A stretch of DNA of 64,000 bases from Zoogloeaceae bacterium (GTDB lineage Bacteria; Pseudomonadota; Gammaproteobacteria; Burkholderiales; Rhodocyclaceae), in NCBI GenBank assembly GCA_024235635.1, contig JACKMA010000004.1:1-64000 (forward strand), in the 5' to 3' direction. This document shows, in pieces, positions 8,810 through 17,959 of the stretch (positions within the stretch are counted from its first letter, which is position 1; each line of letters starts with the position of its first letter). The position numbers and the translations under genes are program-made. The notes below the pieces were generated by a model that saw only the letters and a list, made by a program, of their open reading frames with translations, was not told the origin of the DNA and did no database searches.

Positions 8810-8868
8810 CGCGGACCTTTCCAACGTGTTGCCGCCACTTTACGGGCGCCGACGGCCTGTGCTACGCC

Positions 8869-8895
8869 CAAATAGGCGGCAAAAACTGCCGCTAA
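8869..8895 (+). promoter_or_regulatory. possible FliA-type promoter and inverted repeat upstream of fliF
   Basis: The 161-nt gap between divergent fleS and fliF holds CAAATAGG, 11 nt, then GCCGCTAA. The second box is 7 of 8 to the sigma-28 -10 box, but the first box is poor. The same bases form the inverted repeat GCGGCA-N5-TGCCGC (8876-8892), which recurs upstream of fliO and flgA. No convincing -24/-12 site was found here. Either reading is tentative. Confidence 0.35.
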
Positions 8896-8971
8896 TTCGA
8901 TGACCGCCATCGACGGCATCGCCACAGAATGCGTCCATCCGGAATAGCGTTGTCCGCAGGAATCCTTCGCG

Positions 8972-10654
8972 ATGGCCACCGCCGAAACAGCAATCGAAGC
9001 ACCGGCGCCCTCGGGCGTCGGTCAGGTGATGCAGAACCTCAGCAATCTGTCGCAGCGACAGAAGCTGTCTGCCGCCGCAGCGCTGGCCGCCGCGATCGCC
9101 CTGCTGGTCGGCGTCTGGCTGTGGAGCCAGGAACCGGACTACGCGGTACTGTTCTCGAACCTCGAAGAACGCGACGGCGGCGCCATCGTCACGGCTTTGC
9201 AACAGCAGAACGTGCCGTACCGCTTTTCGGCGGGCGGCGGCGCCATCCTGGTGCCGCAGAGCATGGTCCACGATGTGCGCCTGCGACTTGCCGCCGAAGG
9301 ACTGCCCCGCGGCGGCATGGTCGGCTTCGAGCTGATGGAAGGACAGAAGCTCGGCGTGTCGCAGTTCCACGAGCAGGTCAATTTCCAGCGCGCGCTCGAA
9401 GGCGAATTGTCGCGCACGATCCAGTCGCTGGCTTCGATCGCCCGCGCCAGAGTCCATTTGGCGATTCCCAAGCAGACCGCCTTCCTGCGCAACCAGCAGG
9501 CACCGACCGCATCGGTACTGGTCAATCTGCTGCCCGGCAGACGCCTCGACGAGGCCCAGGTCGCCGGCATCGTCCACCTGGTGGCGTCGTCGGTGCCTCA
9601 ACTGGCGACCGACCAGGTCAGCGTGGTCGATCAGAGCGGTCAGTTGCTGACCCAGAATACCAAGCACGACAGCGGGCTCGACCCGACCCAGCTGGAATAC
9701 GTCGACGAACTCGAGCGCAGCTATATCGAACGCATCCGCACCATCCTGACACCGGTGGTCGGCGCCGGAAACTTCCGCGCCCAGGTCACCGCCGATGTCG
9801 ATTTCACGCGCACCGAGCAGACCGCCGAGATCTACAAGCCGAACCCGACGCCCGATCAGGCAATCCGCAGCCAGCAGACGTCGGAGAGCCTGAGTGGCGA
9901 CCTCGGCGCCCAGGGCGTGCCAGGTGCGCTCACCAATCAACCGCCGGTGCCGGCGACCGCACCACTGACGGCGCCACCAGCCGGCGGCGCCGCAGGTGGC
10001 GAGAAGATCGGCACCAGCAGCCGCAACGCCATCATCAATTACGAACTCGACAAGACGATTCAGCACGTGCGCCGGGCCGCCGGCGAGATCCGCCGACTGT
10101 CGGTCGCAGTAGTGCTGAACCACAGGAGCACGACCAACGCCAAGGGCAACGTCGAGACCGGGCCGCTCAGCGACGAAGAGGTGCGCAAGATCACCGATCT
10201 TATCCGCGAGGCGGTGGGCTATTCGGAAGCGCGAGGCGACACCCTGAACGTCGCCAACAGCATCTTCGCCGAGGCACCGGAGGAAGTGCTGCCGGAACTG
10301 CCGCTGTGGAAGGATCCGGAGATCATCGCGATCGCCAAGGAGGCCCTGCGCTACCTGATCGTGGTCGCGGTACTCGCCTTCGTCGCCTTCGGTGTCATCC
10401 GTCCGCTGATGAAGCAGGTGATGCCGCCGCCAGTGACCGAGGAAGACGAGGATGAAGGCGCAGCGGCCGATGAGGAGGCCGAGGGCGAGGATGGCAAAGA
10501 GGACGCCGAAGTGACGCTGTCGCCCGAAGCCGCGGCCCAGCAGAGCTTCGAGGAAAAACTGGCGCGTGCTCGCAAGCTGGCGCAGGACAATCCCAAGATG
10601 ATTGCCAACCTGCTCAAGGAATGGATCGGAGGCGGTGGCAATGAGCAGCGATGA
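8972..10654 (+). CDS. fliF: flagellar MS-ring protein FliF
   Basis: 560-aa inner-membrane ring protein on which the basal body is built. Two membrane segments are visible: residues about 33-51 (AAAALAAAIALLVGVWLW) and about 457-476. Between them is the large periplasmic part with the ring-building motifs (EQVNFQRALEGELSRTIQSL; ARVHLAIPKQTAFLRNQQ; ASVLVNLLPGRRL). The cytoplasmic tail is very acidic, then ends in LARARKLAQDNPKMIANLLK, the segment that binds FliG. fliG starts inside the last 14 nt. This is the first gene of the long plus-strand export and switch operon. Confidence 0.97.
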   Translation: MATAETAIEAPAPSGVGQVMQNLSNLSQRQKLSAAAALAAAIALLVGVWLWSQEPDYAVLFSNLEERDGGAIVTALQQQNVPYRFSAGGGAILVPQSMVHDVRLRLAAEGLPRGGMVGFELMEGQKLGVSQFHEQVNFQRALEGELSRTIQSLASIARARVHLAIPKQTAFLRNQQAPTASVLVNLLPGRRLDEAQVAGIVHLVASSVPQLATDQVSVVDQSGQLLTQNTKHDSGLDPTQLEYVDELERSYIERIRTILTPVVGAGNFRAQVTADVDFTRTEQTAEIYKPNPTPDQAIRSQQTSESLSGDLGAQGVPGALTNQPPVPATAPLTAPPAGGAAGGEKIGTSSRNAIINYELDKTIQHVRRAAGEIRRLSVAVVLNHRSTTNAKGNVETGPLSDEEVRKITDLIREAVGYSEARGDTLNVANSIFAEAPEEVLPELPLWKDPEIIAIAKEALRYLIVVAVLAFVAFGVIRPLMKQVMPPPVTEEDEDEGAAADEEAEGEDGKEDAEVTLSPEAAAQQSFEEKLARARKLAQDNPKMIANLLKEWIGGGGNEQR

Positions 10655-11639
10655 GGGTCTAGAAAAGGCGGCGACCCTGCTGATGACGCTCGGCCCGGAC
10701 GAAGCCGCGGAAGTGCTCAAGGTGCTCGGTCCCCGTGAAGTCCAGAAGCTCGGTGCGGCGATGGCCAGCATGCCGTCCCAGCCGCGCGAGAAGGTCGAGG
10801 CGATCCTGGACGAACTCGACGCCCATTCGCTGAAAGGGTCACCGCTCGAAGCCGATCACGAGCACATCAAGGAAATGCTGACCAAGGCGCTCGGCGACGA
10901 CCGCGCCGCGCATCTGATCAACCGGGTCCTGCAGGGTTCGGACACGGCCGGCATCGAAAGCCTGAAGTGGATGGACGCCGCGACCGCGGCCGACCTGATC
11001 AAGAACGAGCATCCGCAGATCATCGCCACGATCCTGGTACACCTCGAATACGATCAGGCGGGCGAGATCCTCAAGCATTTCTCGGAACGCCTGCGCAACG
11101 ACGTGGTCCTGCGCATCGCCACCCTCGACGGCGTCCAGCCGACCGCGTTGCGCGAACTCAACGATGCGTTGACCCGGATGCTGGCCGGCTCCAGCAACGT
11201 GAAGAAGGCGGCGATGGGCGGCGTGCGGCACGCCGCCGAGATTCTCAACTTCGTCGGCTCGGCCGCCGAGACCGCGGTGGTGGACAACGTCCGCGAATAC
11301 GACCCTGATCTGGCACAGAAAATACTCGACGAAATGTTCGTGTTCGAGAATCTGCTCGACATCGACGATCGCGGCATCCAGACGATCCTGCGTGAAGTGC
11401 AGTCCGATTCGCTGGTGGTGGCACTGAAGGGCGCGCCGCCCGAACTGCGCGACAAGATATTCAACAACATGTCGAGCCGCGCTGCCGAAATGTTGCGGGA
11501 GGACCTCGAATCTCGGGGACCGGTGCGGCTGTCGGAGGTCGAGGCAGAGCAGAAGGAGATCCTGAAGATCGTCCGTCGTCTCTCCGAGGAGGGGCAGATC
11601 ATGCTCGGCGGCAAGGGTGGCGACGATGCCTTTGTCTGA
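10641..11639 (+). CDS. fliG: flagellar motor switch protein FliG
   Basis: 332-aa C-ring protein that touches both FliF and the stator. The start is the ATG at 10641 (MSSDEGLEKAATLLMTLG), overlapping fliF by 14 nt. The middle domain has IIATILVHLEYDQAGEILKH, close to the EHPQTIA region that binds FliM. The C-terminal domain shows the charged torque helix (DDRGIQTILREVQSDSLVVA) and MSSRAAEMLREDLESRGPVR. Length is typical. Confidence 0.97.
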   Translation: MSSDEGLEKAATLLMTLGPDEAAEVLKVLGPREVQKLGAAMASMPSQPREKVEAILDELDAHSLKGSPLEADHEHIKEMLTKALGDDRAAHLINRVLQGSDTAGIESLKWMDAATAADLIKNEHPQIIATILVHLEYDQAGEILKHFSERLRNDVVLRIATLDGVQPTALRELNDALTRMLAGSSNVKKAAMGGVRHAAEILNFVGSAAETAVVDNVREYDPDLAQKILDEMFVFENLLDIDDRGIQTILREVQSDSLVVALKGAPPELRDKIFNNMSSRAAEMLREDLESRGPVRLSEVEAEQKEILKIVRRLSEEGQIMLGGKGGDDAFV

Positions 11640-11672
11640 TCCCAGGCTCGCCCTTGACCCCGGGACGCCGAA

Positions 11673-12392
11673 GTGAGCACGATCAGCCGGCATCAGGCCT
11701 CCGGCGCCTATCGCCCGTGGCAGCCGCCGGACTTCGGCGCCGACGAAAATCCGGTTGCCGCGGAAGACGCTTCGGGCCATACGGATTTCGACGCCGACGA
11801 CCGGGCGGCCGCTGCCGAGCAGCCGTCCGACGCGGTCGAACTGCCCGAGCCGGACATGGCGCCGGAACCCGAATTCAAGCTGCCTACGGCCGAGGAAATC
11901 GAGGAGATCTACGAGTCCGCGCGCAAGTCGGGCTTCGACGCCGGCTACGAGGAAGGCACCGCGCGCGGGCGAGTCGAGGCGATGCAGTTGCACGGGCTGG
12001 TCGAGGGCATCGATCAGGCGATCAAGAACCTGGATACCGAGATCGCCCAGGATCTGCTCGACGTCGCGATCGAGATCGCGCGGCATCTGATCCGGCGAGA
12101 ACTGCGATCGACCCCCGAAAGCGTGCTCGACACCGTGCGCGAAGCCCTCCAGCAGTTTCCGCAGAACAACGCGATGATTCACCTCAATCCCGAAGACACC
12201 GCCCTGATTCGCGAATATCTGGGCGAGCAGGTGGCACACATGGGCCATCGCCTGATCGAGGACGACGCGATCACTCGCGGCGGCTGCCTGATCGAAGCCA
12301 GCGGCAGCGAACTCGACGCCACGGTGGAGACCCGCTGGAAGCGGATCCTGTCCAATCTCGGCCGCGACGACGCCGACGGATTCACACCATGA
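11673..12392 (+). CDS. fliH: flagellar export ATPase regulator FliH
   Basis: 239-aa protein, probable stator of the export ATPase. The start is a GTG at 11673 (about 33 nt after fliG). The N-terminal third is acidic and proline-rich. The central heptads include EEIEEIYESARKSGFDAGYE and EEGTARGRVEAM, the Gly-repeat helix typical of FliH. The C-terminal domain (DVAIEIARHLIRRELRSTPE; GGCLIEASGSELDATVETRW) matches the vacuolar ATPase E-like fold of the family. Its stop overlaps the fliI ATG (ATGA). Confidence 0.95.
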   Translation: MSTISRHQASGAYRPWQPPDFGADENPVAAEDASGHTDFDADDRAAAAEQPSDAVELPEPDMAPEPEFKLPTAEEIEEIYESARKSGFDAGYEEGTARGRVEAMQLHGLVEGIDQAIKNLDTEIAQDLLDVAIEIARHLIRRELRSTPESVLDTVREALQQFPQNNAMIHLNPEDTALIREYLGEQVAHMGHRLIEDDAITRGGCLIEASGSELDATVETRWKRILSNLGRDDADGFTP

Positions 12393-13789
12393 CCCAGCCC
12401 CATGCCGAAGTCTGGCGGGACTTCCTGCAGGACTCGCGCAAGCTGGCGAGCGCCAGTTCCCCATTCCAGCTCTATGGACGGCTGACGCGGATCAACGGGC
12501 TGGTGATGGAAGCCGCGGGGCTCAAGCTGCCGCTCGGCTCCGGCTGCCGCATCATGGTGCCCGGCAGCGGTGCGGTCGAGGCCGAGGTGGTGGGATTCCA
12601 CGGCGAAAAGCTCTACATGATGCCGACCGACGACGTCTTCGGGCTGGCACCCGGTGCGCTGGTGCTGCCGGTCGAGCCGGTACAGCCTCAGTTGCAGGCG
12701 CGCGAGCGAATCGAGCCACGGCGTCGCGCATCCGACAGGGCCAAGCACCTGCCCGTCGGTGTCGAACTGCTGGGCCGGGTGATCGACGGCGCTGGCCGCG
12801 CCCTCGACGGCAAGGGGGCAATCAAGGCCAAGGCGGTCCGGTCGCTGCAGTCGCGCCCGACCAACCCATTGCAGCGCGCCCCGATCCGCCAGTCGATGGA
12901 CGTCGGCATCCGAGCCATCAACGCCCTGCTGACGGTCGGCCGCGGTCAGCGAGTCGGTCTGTTTGCCGGTTCCGGCGTCGGCAAGTCGGTGCTGATCGGC
13001 ATGATGGCCCGATTCACGGCGGCCGACGTCGTCGTGGTCGGACTGATCGGCGAGCGTGGCCGCGAGGTCAAGGAATTCATCGAGGAGAACCTCGGCGAAG
13101 ACGGACTCGCCCGGTCGGTGGTGGTCGCCGCGCCTGCCGACACCAGCCCCCTGATGCGCCTGCAGGGCGCGGCGTATGCGACCACGATCGCCGAATACTT
13201 TCGCGACCAGGGCCATCAGGTCCTGCTGATCATGGACTCGCTGACCCGCTATGCGATGGCCCAGCGCGAAATCGCGCTGGCGATCGGCGAGCCGCCGGTG
13301 ACCCGCGGCTACCCACCCAGTGTTTTCGCGCGGCTGCCGGCGCTGGTCGAGCGGGCCGGCAACGGCCCCGACGGCGGCGGTTCGATTACCGCGTTCTACA
13401 CCGTGCTGACCGAGGGCGACGACCAGCAGGACCCCATCGCCGACGCCGCGCGCGCCATTCTCGACGGCCACTTCGTGCTGTCGCGGGCCCTCGCGGATCA
13501 GGGTCACTACCCGGCACTCGACATCGAACAGTCGATTTCGCGGGCGATGCACAACCTGGTCAAGGCGCAGCATTTCGACGTGGTTCGCCAGTTCAAGCAG
13601 TTCTTTTCTCGCTACCAGCGTTCTCGCGACCTGATCGCAGTCGGCGCCTACCAGTCGGGTGCCGATCCCGTGCTCGACACCGCGGTGGCGCTCTACCCCA
13701 AGATCGAAGCCTTCCTGCAGCAACGCATCGACGAGCGCGAGAGCTACGACGACTCGGTCCTGAAGCTCGACGCCCTGTTCAGACCATGA
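12389..13789 (+). CDS. fliI: flagellum-specific export ATPase FliI
   Basis: 466-aa hexameric ATPase homologous to the F1 beta subunit; it helps unload substrates for the flagellar export gate. The ATG at 12389 overlaps the fliH stop. Walker A is FAGSGVGKSVL (near 191-201); GERGREVKEF and LLIMDSLTRYAMAQREI (Walker B region) follow. DARYFPALD-like end regions appear as LADQGHYPALDIEQSISR. Length and motifs are normal. Confidence 0.97.
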   Translation: MTQPHAEVWRDFLQDSRKLASASSPFQLYGRLTRINGLVMEAAGLKLPLGSGCRIMVPGSGAVEAEVVGFHGEKLYMMPTDDVFGLAPGALVLPVEPVQPQLQARERIEPRRRASDRAKHLPVGVELLGRVIDGAGRALDGKGAIKAKAVRSLQSRPTNPLQRAPIRQSMDVGIRAINALLTVGRGQRVGLFAGSGVGKSVLIGMMARFTAADVVVVGLIGERGREVKEFIEENLGEDGLARSVVVAAPADTSPLMRLQGAAYATTIAEYFRDQGHQVLLIMDSLTRYAMAQREIALAIGEPPVTRGYPPSVFARLPALVERAGNGPDGGGSITAFYTVLTEGDDQQDPIADAARAILDGHFVLSRALADQGHYPALDIEQSISRAMHNLVKAQHFDVVRQFKQFFSRYQRSRDLIAVGAYQSGADPVLDTAVALYPKIEAFLQQRIDERESYDDSVLKLDALFRP

Positions 13790-13813
13790 CCGCTCGATGA
13801 CTCCGCCACGCCC

Positions 13814-13840
13814 TAAAGATTCGTGTCGCCCGTCCGATAA
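13814..13840 (+). promoter_or_regulatory. near-consensus FliA (sigma-28) promoter before fliJ
   Basis: TAAAGATT (13814-13821), an 11-nt spacer and TCCGATAA (13833-13840) match the sigma-28 consensus TAAAGTTT-N11-GCCGATAA at 7 and 7 of 8 positions with exact spacing. It lies in the 63-nt gap between fliI and fliJ. The predicted start site near 13847 would give a leader of only about 6 nt before the fliJ ATG at 13853. Confidence 0.7.
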
Positions 13841-13852
13841 GGCAGTTCGTGG

Positions 13853-14299
13853 ATGAGCGAGAACTTTCCACTGCAGAAGCTTCTGGATCTGGCCCACGAG
13901 CGAACCGACGATGCCGCACGCAGGCTCGGCGAACTGATCGGAGCCGAACAGGAAGACGATCGCAAGCTGACCCTGCTTCGACAGTACCGGGACGAGTACC
14001 AGGCGCGCTTCATGGATGCAGCCCGCGAAGGCATCGGACCGGACGCGTGGCGAAACTTCAGCGCCTTCATCGGCCGACTCGACGAGGCCATCGAGCAGCA
14101 GCAACGCATCGTCGCTCAGGCCCGGGACCGAACGGCCGCCGGCCAGCAGGCATGGATCGCCGAACGCAACCGGATGAAGGCTTTCGATGCGCTGTCGCAG
14201 CGGCACGAACGCCAGCAAGCGCGCAAGGAAGCCAAGCGCGACCAGACGCTGACCGACGAACACGCTGCCAAGCTGGGGCGCAACCGGGACGACGGCTAG
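13853..14299 (+). CDS. fliJ: flagellar export chaperone FliJ
   Basis: 148-aa coiled-coil protein, the central stalk of the export ATPase that also ferries chaperones. Heptad-like charged helices run over the whole length (LLDLAHERTDDAARRLGELI; QQRIVAQARDRTAAGQQAWI; HERQQARKEAKRDQ). Position between fliI and fliK is canonical. The gene has its own apparent FliA promoter just upstream and almost no recognisable ribosome site beyond AAGG. Confidence 0.93.
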   Translation: MSENFPLQKLLDLAHERTDDAARRLGELIGAEQEDDRKLTLLRQYRDEYQARFMDAAREGIGPDAWRNFSAFIGRLDEAIEQQQRIVAQARDRTAAGQQAWIAERNRMKAFDALSQRHERQQARKEAKRDQTLTDEHAAKLGRNRDDG

Positions 14300-14358
14300 C
14301 GTGCTGGCATAGGCCTTGCAGACAGGTTCTCGAGCGTGCCACCAAAAGGACCCAGGCG

Positions 14359-15687
14359 ATGCCCGAGATCTTCCTTGCCAACGAACCGAGCGCTGCTCGA
14401 CGTTCGACCGAAACCCGCCCGAAGAGCCAGCCGGCCACTTCGACGGCCGACGCCGCTTCCGAGCCGGGAAGCTTTTCCCGCACCCTGCAGGCCCAGATCG
14501 ACGATCGCCGGATCTGTGAGCGACGGGCGGCCAGTGCCGACCGCGCGTCGGATAACGGTCAGAAACCTGCCGACACTCAAGCGCCCCAGGCCGACGGCCA
14601 TCGGCGCAGCGAGTCCCCCCAGGCGAATCGTCTCACCAAACCCGAGCCAACGGCTTCCGAAAAGGCGGCGCGCCCGGCCGATGCGCAGGCCGAAACCGAT
14701 GAAGCAGATGCGACCGACGCTGTGCCGATTGTTACGGCGGCACTGACACTGGTCCAGCCGGCAGCGGATGCCGCCGCCGGCAACAGCGTGCCGGCAGCCA
14801 TTGCCGCGAAGCTGCAGCCGACTCAGGCCACCGATGTGTCCGCCGGCGGCGCGCCGCCGGCGAATGCCCAATCGGATGCACCGACGCTCGCCGGCGACGG
14901 CACCGAAGCCGCACCGGACGACAGCAACCGGCAAGCTGCGGGTGATCGCGCTCAGCCGACACCGAAACTCGCCGCCGGCAACGCGCCGCCGACCGCCACG
15001 GCAGACGCCATCGCCGCGCCATCTGCGCCGGATGAGGCACAGCCGGCCGCGCGTCCAGATGTCGTTCTGGCGCGCTCGAGCCGCGAGTCGCGTTCGGATC
15101 CGCCGCTCTTCCGCCCATTGGAGATCAGCGCGACTTCGGGCGCGGATATTCGGGCCCGATCCGGCGAGCACGGCCTCGACTTGCAGCAGCCTGCAATGCC
15201 CAACCAACCGATCCAGGCCTCGATCAGGCAGGCATCCACGTTCTCCGCGCCAATGCCAACCGCCTTCGTATCGACGCCCGCGGGACACCCAGGCTTCGCC
15301 GACGACGTCGGCCAGCGCGTGCTGCTCTTCGCCGGCCGTGGCGAGAGCAAGGCCGAGCTGATCCTGACGCCGCCCAACCTTGGACGCGTCGAGGTCTCGC
15401 TGACCATCTCCGCGGAGCAGGCCACCGCCCAGTTCGTGGCCACCAGTCAGAGCGCTCGCGATGCCCTCGAGCAGGCCATGCCGCGGCTGCGCGAGATGCT
15501 GGCGGATGCGGGGATCCAGCTCGGCCAAAGCAGCGTGGGCACGCGCTCGGAACAGCAACCCGGCGACGGTCGTCAATCGAGCCGCTACCCACTCGGGGAT
15601 CAGACATCGAATTCTGCCGACGCCGCCACGGCCGGCGTGCGGCAATGGACAGGAACTGCTATCGGCCTGATCGACACCTTTGCCTGA
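14359..15687 (+). CDS. fliK: flagellar hook-length control protein FliK
   Basis: 442-aa export-switch ruler. The ATG at 14359 was chosen because the open frame further upstream is an antisense-like, Arg-rich overlap with fliJ. Residues 1 to about 300 are low-complexity Ala/Pro/Gln/Asp, as expected for the unfolded ruler part. The folded C-terminal domain is residues about 315-400: VGQRVLLFAGRGESKAELIL, then the signature TPPNLGRVEVSLTI and a helix DALEQAMPRLREMLADAGI. A second fliK-like gene is at 3405. Confidence 0.93.
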   Translation: MPEIFLANEPSAARRSTETRPKSQPATSTADAASEPGSFSRTLQAQIDDRRICERRAASADRASDNGQKPADTQAPQADGHRRSESPQANRLTKPEPTASEKAARPADAQAETDEADATDAVPIVTAALTLVQPAADAAAGNSVPAAIAAKLQPTQATDVSAGGAPPANAQSDAPTLAGDGTEAAPDDSNRQAAGDRAQPTPKLAAGNAPPTATADAIAAPSAPDEAQPAARPDVVLARSSRESRSDPPLFRPLEISATSGADIRARSGEHGLDLQQPAMPNQPIQASIRQASTFSAPMPTAFVSTPAGHPGFADDVGQRVLLFAGRGESKAELILTPPNLGRVEVSLTISAEQATAQFVATSQSARDALEQAMPRLREMLADAGIQLGQSSVGTRSEQQPGDGRQSSRYPLGDQTSNSADAATAGVRQWTGTAIGLIDTFA

Positions 15688-15692
15688 GCCTG

Positions 15693-15726
15693 CCGGAATA
15701 GCGGGCGTTGGCACCGTCTATTCCGG
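15693..15726. repeat. inverted repeat between fliK and fliL
   Basis: CCGGAATAG (15693-15701) and CTATTCCGG (15718-15726) form a perfect 9-bp inverted repeat with a 16-nt loop. No T-tract follows, so it is not an obvious terminator. The loop contains TTGGCAC, a good -24 half-site, but the matching -12 position reads TC instead of GC. Confidence 0.55.
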
Positions 15727-15781
15727 GCTTGGCCCGGCGCACGATGGGTGAGAATCGAGGCAGCAACGAAAGGAGCAAGTA

Positions 15782-16345
15782 ATGGCCAAAGCGCCCGCCA
15801 AACCTGAAGCCGAGGAAGGCGACGCCCCCGCACCGAAGCGCGGCAAGAAACTCGTCATCGTCCTGATCGTGCTGGTCCTGCTGCTGCTGGTTGCAGTGGG
15901 TGCCACCGCCTTCCTGCTGCTGAGCAAGAAGAGCGACGACAAGCACGAGGAGGAACATGCCGACGAACCGCCGAAGATCACCGTCGACCGCAGCAAACCG
16001 CCGACCTTCATCCCGCTCGACGCCTTCACGGTCAATCTGCAGCCGGGAGAGGGGGACCATTACCTGCAGGCCGTGATCCAGTTGAAGGTCACCGAACCGG
16101 CGATCGCCGAAGACCTCAAGGTGTTCATGCCCGAGATCCGACATCGCATCAACCTGCTGCTGTCGAGCAAGTTGCCATCCGAGATCGCCAACATCGAGGG
16201 GCGGGAAATCCTGGCTGAGGAAATCATGATCGAGACCAACTACGTACTCGGCTTCGAACCACCGAAGCAATCGCGGCGAACGACCAATGCCGAGCCGTGG
16301 GGTCCGATCCTGGCCGTGCTGTTCGACTCGTTCATCGTGCAGTAG
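15782..16345 (+). CDS. fliL: flagellar basal body-associated protein FliL
   Basis: 187-aa single-pass inner-membrane protein that supports the stator. A charged N-terminus (KAPAKPEAEEGDAPAPKRGKK) precedes one membrane helix at about 22-44 (LVIVLIVLVLLLLVAVGATA). The periplasmic part has FIPLDAFTVNLQPGEGDHYL and the stomatin-like segment AEDLKVFMPEIRHRINLLLS. GAAAGGAG precedes the ATG. fliM follows after 14 nt. Confidence 0.96.
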   Translation: MAKAPAKPEAEEGDAPAPKRGKKLVIVLIVLVLLLLVAVGATAFLLLSKKSDDKHEEEHADEPPKITVDRSKPPTFIPLDAFTVNLQPGEGDHYLQAVIQLKVTEPAIAEDLKVFMPEIRHRINLLLSSKLPSEIANIEGREILAEEIMIETNYVLGFEPPKQSRRTTNAEPWGPILAVLFDSFIVQ

Positions 16346-16359
16346 GTGCGGAGCCATCC

Positions 16360-17367
16360 ATGTCATCGGACTTTCTTTCTCAGGACGAGGTCGACGCCCT
16401 GCTGCGCGGCGTCACCGGGGAGTCCGATGAATCGGAGCAGGAAGAACCGAGCGGCGACGGGGTCCGCCCGTACGACCTGGCGACGCAGGAGCGCATCGTA
16501 CGTGGGCGGATGCCCACGATGGAACTCATCAACGAGCGATTCGCGCGCTATCTGCGGATCGGCCTGTTCAACTACATGCACCGCAACGCCGAAGTGTCAG
16601 TCGGGCCGATCAAGGTCCAGAAGTACAGCGAGTTCGTCCGCAATCTGGTGGTACCGACCAACCTCAACCTGGTCACTGCCAAGCCCCTGCGCGGCACCGG
16701 TCTGGTCGTGTTCGATCCGAATCTCGTGTTTCTGGTCGTCGACAACATGTTCGGTGGCGACGGCCGCTTCCACACCCGGGTCGAAGGCCGCGACTTCACG
16801 CCGACCGAGCAAAGGATCATCCAGGGACTGCTCGGCGTGGTGTTCACCGAGTACCAGCGTGCCTGGGCACCGGTCTACCAACTGTGCTTCGAGTACGTAC
16901 GATCGGAGATGAACTCCCAATTTGCGAACATCGCGACGCCGAGCGAAATCGTGGTGTCGAACGCCTTCTCGCTGGAGTTCGGCGGCTCTCAGGCGGAGAT
17001 GCACGTCTGCCTGCCCTATTCGATGGTCGAACCGATCCGCGATCTGCTCTATTCGACGATGCAGAGCGACCACATCACGCAGGACAACCGCTGGGTACAG
17101 ACGATGGGACGCCAGTTGCAGTCGGCCCAGGTCAGCCTGGTCGCCAAGCTCGGTACGGCGACCGTGACGCTGGCCGACATCGTAAACATGAAGCCCGGCG
17201 ACATCATCCCGTTGAATGTGCCGGAACTGATCGAGGCCGATGTGGATGACGTCGGCGTGCTGCAGGGACGCTACGGCGTACTCAACGGCCGCTACGCCCT
17301 GAAGGTCGAGAATTTCCTGATGCAGGCGGAATCGGAACCGGCGCCGCGAGGAGAAGACGATGTCTGA
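16360..17367 (+). CDS. fliM: flagellar motor switch protein FliM
   Basis: 335-aa C-ring protein that receives CheY-P. The start is the ATG at 16360, giving the conserved N-terminal CheY-binding peptide (FLSQDEVDALLRGVTGE). The middle has RGRMPTMELINERFARYLRI and GTGLVVFDPNLVFLVVDNMF with GGDGR. The C-terminal SpoA-type domain interacts with FliN. It overlaps fliN by 8 nt. Confidence 0.97.
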   Translation: MSSDFLSQDEVDALLRGVTGESDESEQEEPSGDGVRPYDLATQERIVRGRMPTMELINERFARYLRIGLFNYMHRNAEVSVGPIKVQKYSEFVRNLVVPTNLNLVTAKPLRGTGLVVFDPNLVFLVVDNMFGGDGRFHTRVEGRDFTPTEQRIIQGLLGVVFTEYQRAWAPVYQLCFEYVRSEMNSQFANIATPSEIVVSNAFSLEFGGSQAEMHVCLPYSMVEPIRDLLYSTMQSDHITQDNRWVQTMGRQLQSAQVSLVAKLGTATVTLADIVNMKPGDIIPLNVPELIEADVDDVGVLQGRYGVLNGRYALKVENFLMQAESEPAPRGEDDV

Positions 17368-17851
17368 CGAAGAACAGATCACCGACGACGACTGGGCAGC
17401 GGCCATGCAGGAGCAGGCTGCTGCCGAGGACGGCGACGACGGCATGAACGATGCCGATGTCGAGGCTGCGCTGCGCGAAGCAGCCGAAGGCGGCAGCGAT
17501 GATGGCGCAGAAGAGTCACCGTTCCAGGCCAAGCCGGCGAGCCAGCTGTTTCCGGATTTCGGGGCATCCACCAAGGGATCCGGTTCGCTCAACGACTTCG
17601 ACATGATCATGGACATCCCGGTCCAGCTGACGGTGGAACTGGGCCGGACCAAACTGTCGATCCGCAACCTGCTGCAGCTCGCGCACGGATCCGTGGTCGA
17701 ACTCGACGGCCTTGCCGGAGAACCGATGGACGTACTGGTCAATGGCACGCTGATCGCCCAGGGCGAGGTCGTCGTCGTCAATGACAAGTTCGGCATCCGG
17801 CTCACCGACATCATCACCCCGGCAGAGCGGATGCGAAAACTGCGCAACTGA
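17360..17851 (+). CDS. fliN: flagellar motor switch protein FliN
   Basis: 163-aa C-ring protein. Residues 1 to about 85 are a very acidic, low-complexity extension, longer than in the shortest family members. The SpoA domain is C-terminal: MDIPVQLTVELGRTKLSIRN, VVELDGLAGEPMDVLVNGTL and VNDKFGIRLTDI. Start overlaps fliM. Unusually, fliO does not follow: a 2.4-kb islet of non-flagellar genes intervenes. Confidence 0.96.
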   Translation: MSDEEQITDDDWAAAMQEQAAAEDGDDGMNDADVEAALREAAEGGSDDGAEESPFQAKPASQLFPDFGASTKGSGSLNDFDMIMDIPVQLTVELGRTKLSIRNLLQLAHGSVVELDGLAGEPMDVLVNGTLIAQGEVVVVNDKFGIRLTDIITPAERMRKLRN

Positions 17852-17959
17852 CGCGCAGCGGATTTCGGCACCTTGCAATCGGTCGCCCCGGGCCGCGCTG
17901 GTCAGTCGCGCAGCATCGGTTCAAACTGCGCCCATCGATCCCAGGCCAGGAGATTGTCG

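Noticed and set aside
8840..10771. 643-codon open frame antisense to fliF
   Set aside because: Composition is His/Gly/Arg/Leu-rich with no family resemblance; it mirrors the GC-rich codon pattern of fliF.
12662..12680. TGGCAC with GG-N10-GC spacing inside fliI
   Set aside because: The -12 box does not match and the site is internal to a coding region with no gene start downstream.
12179..14263. 694-codon open frame antisense to fliH-fliI-fliJ
   Set aside because: It runs across three well-supported genes and has no recognisable motif.
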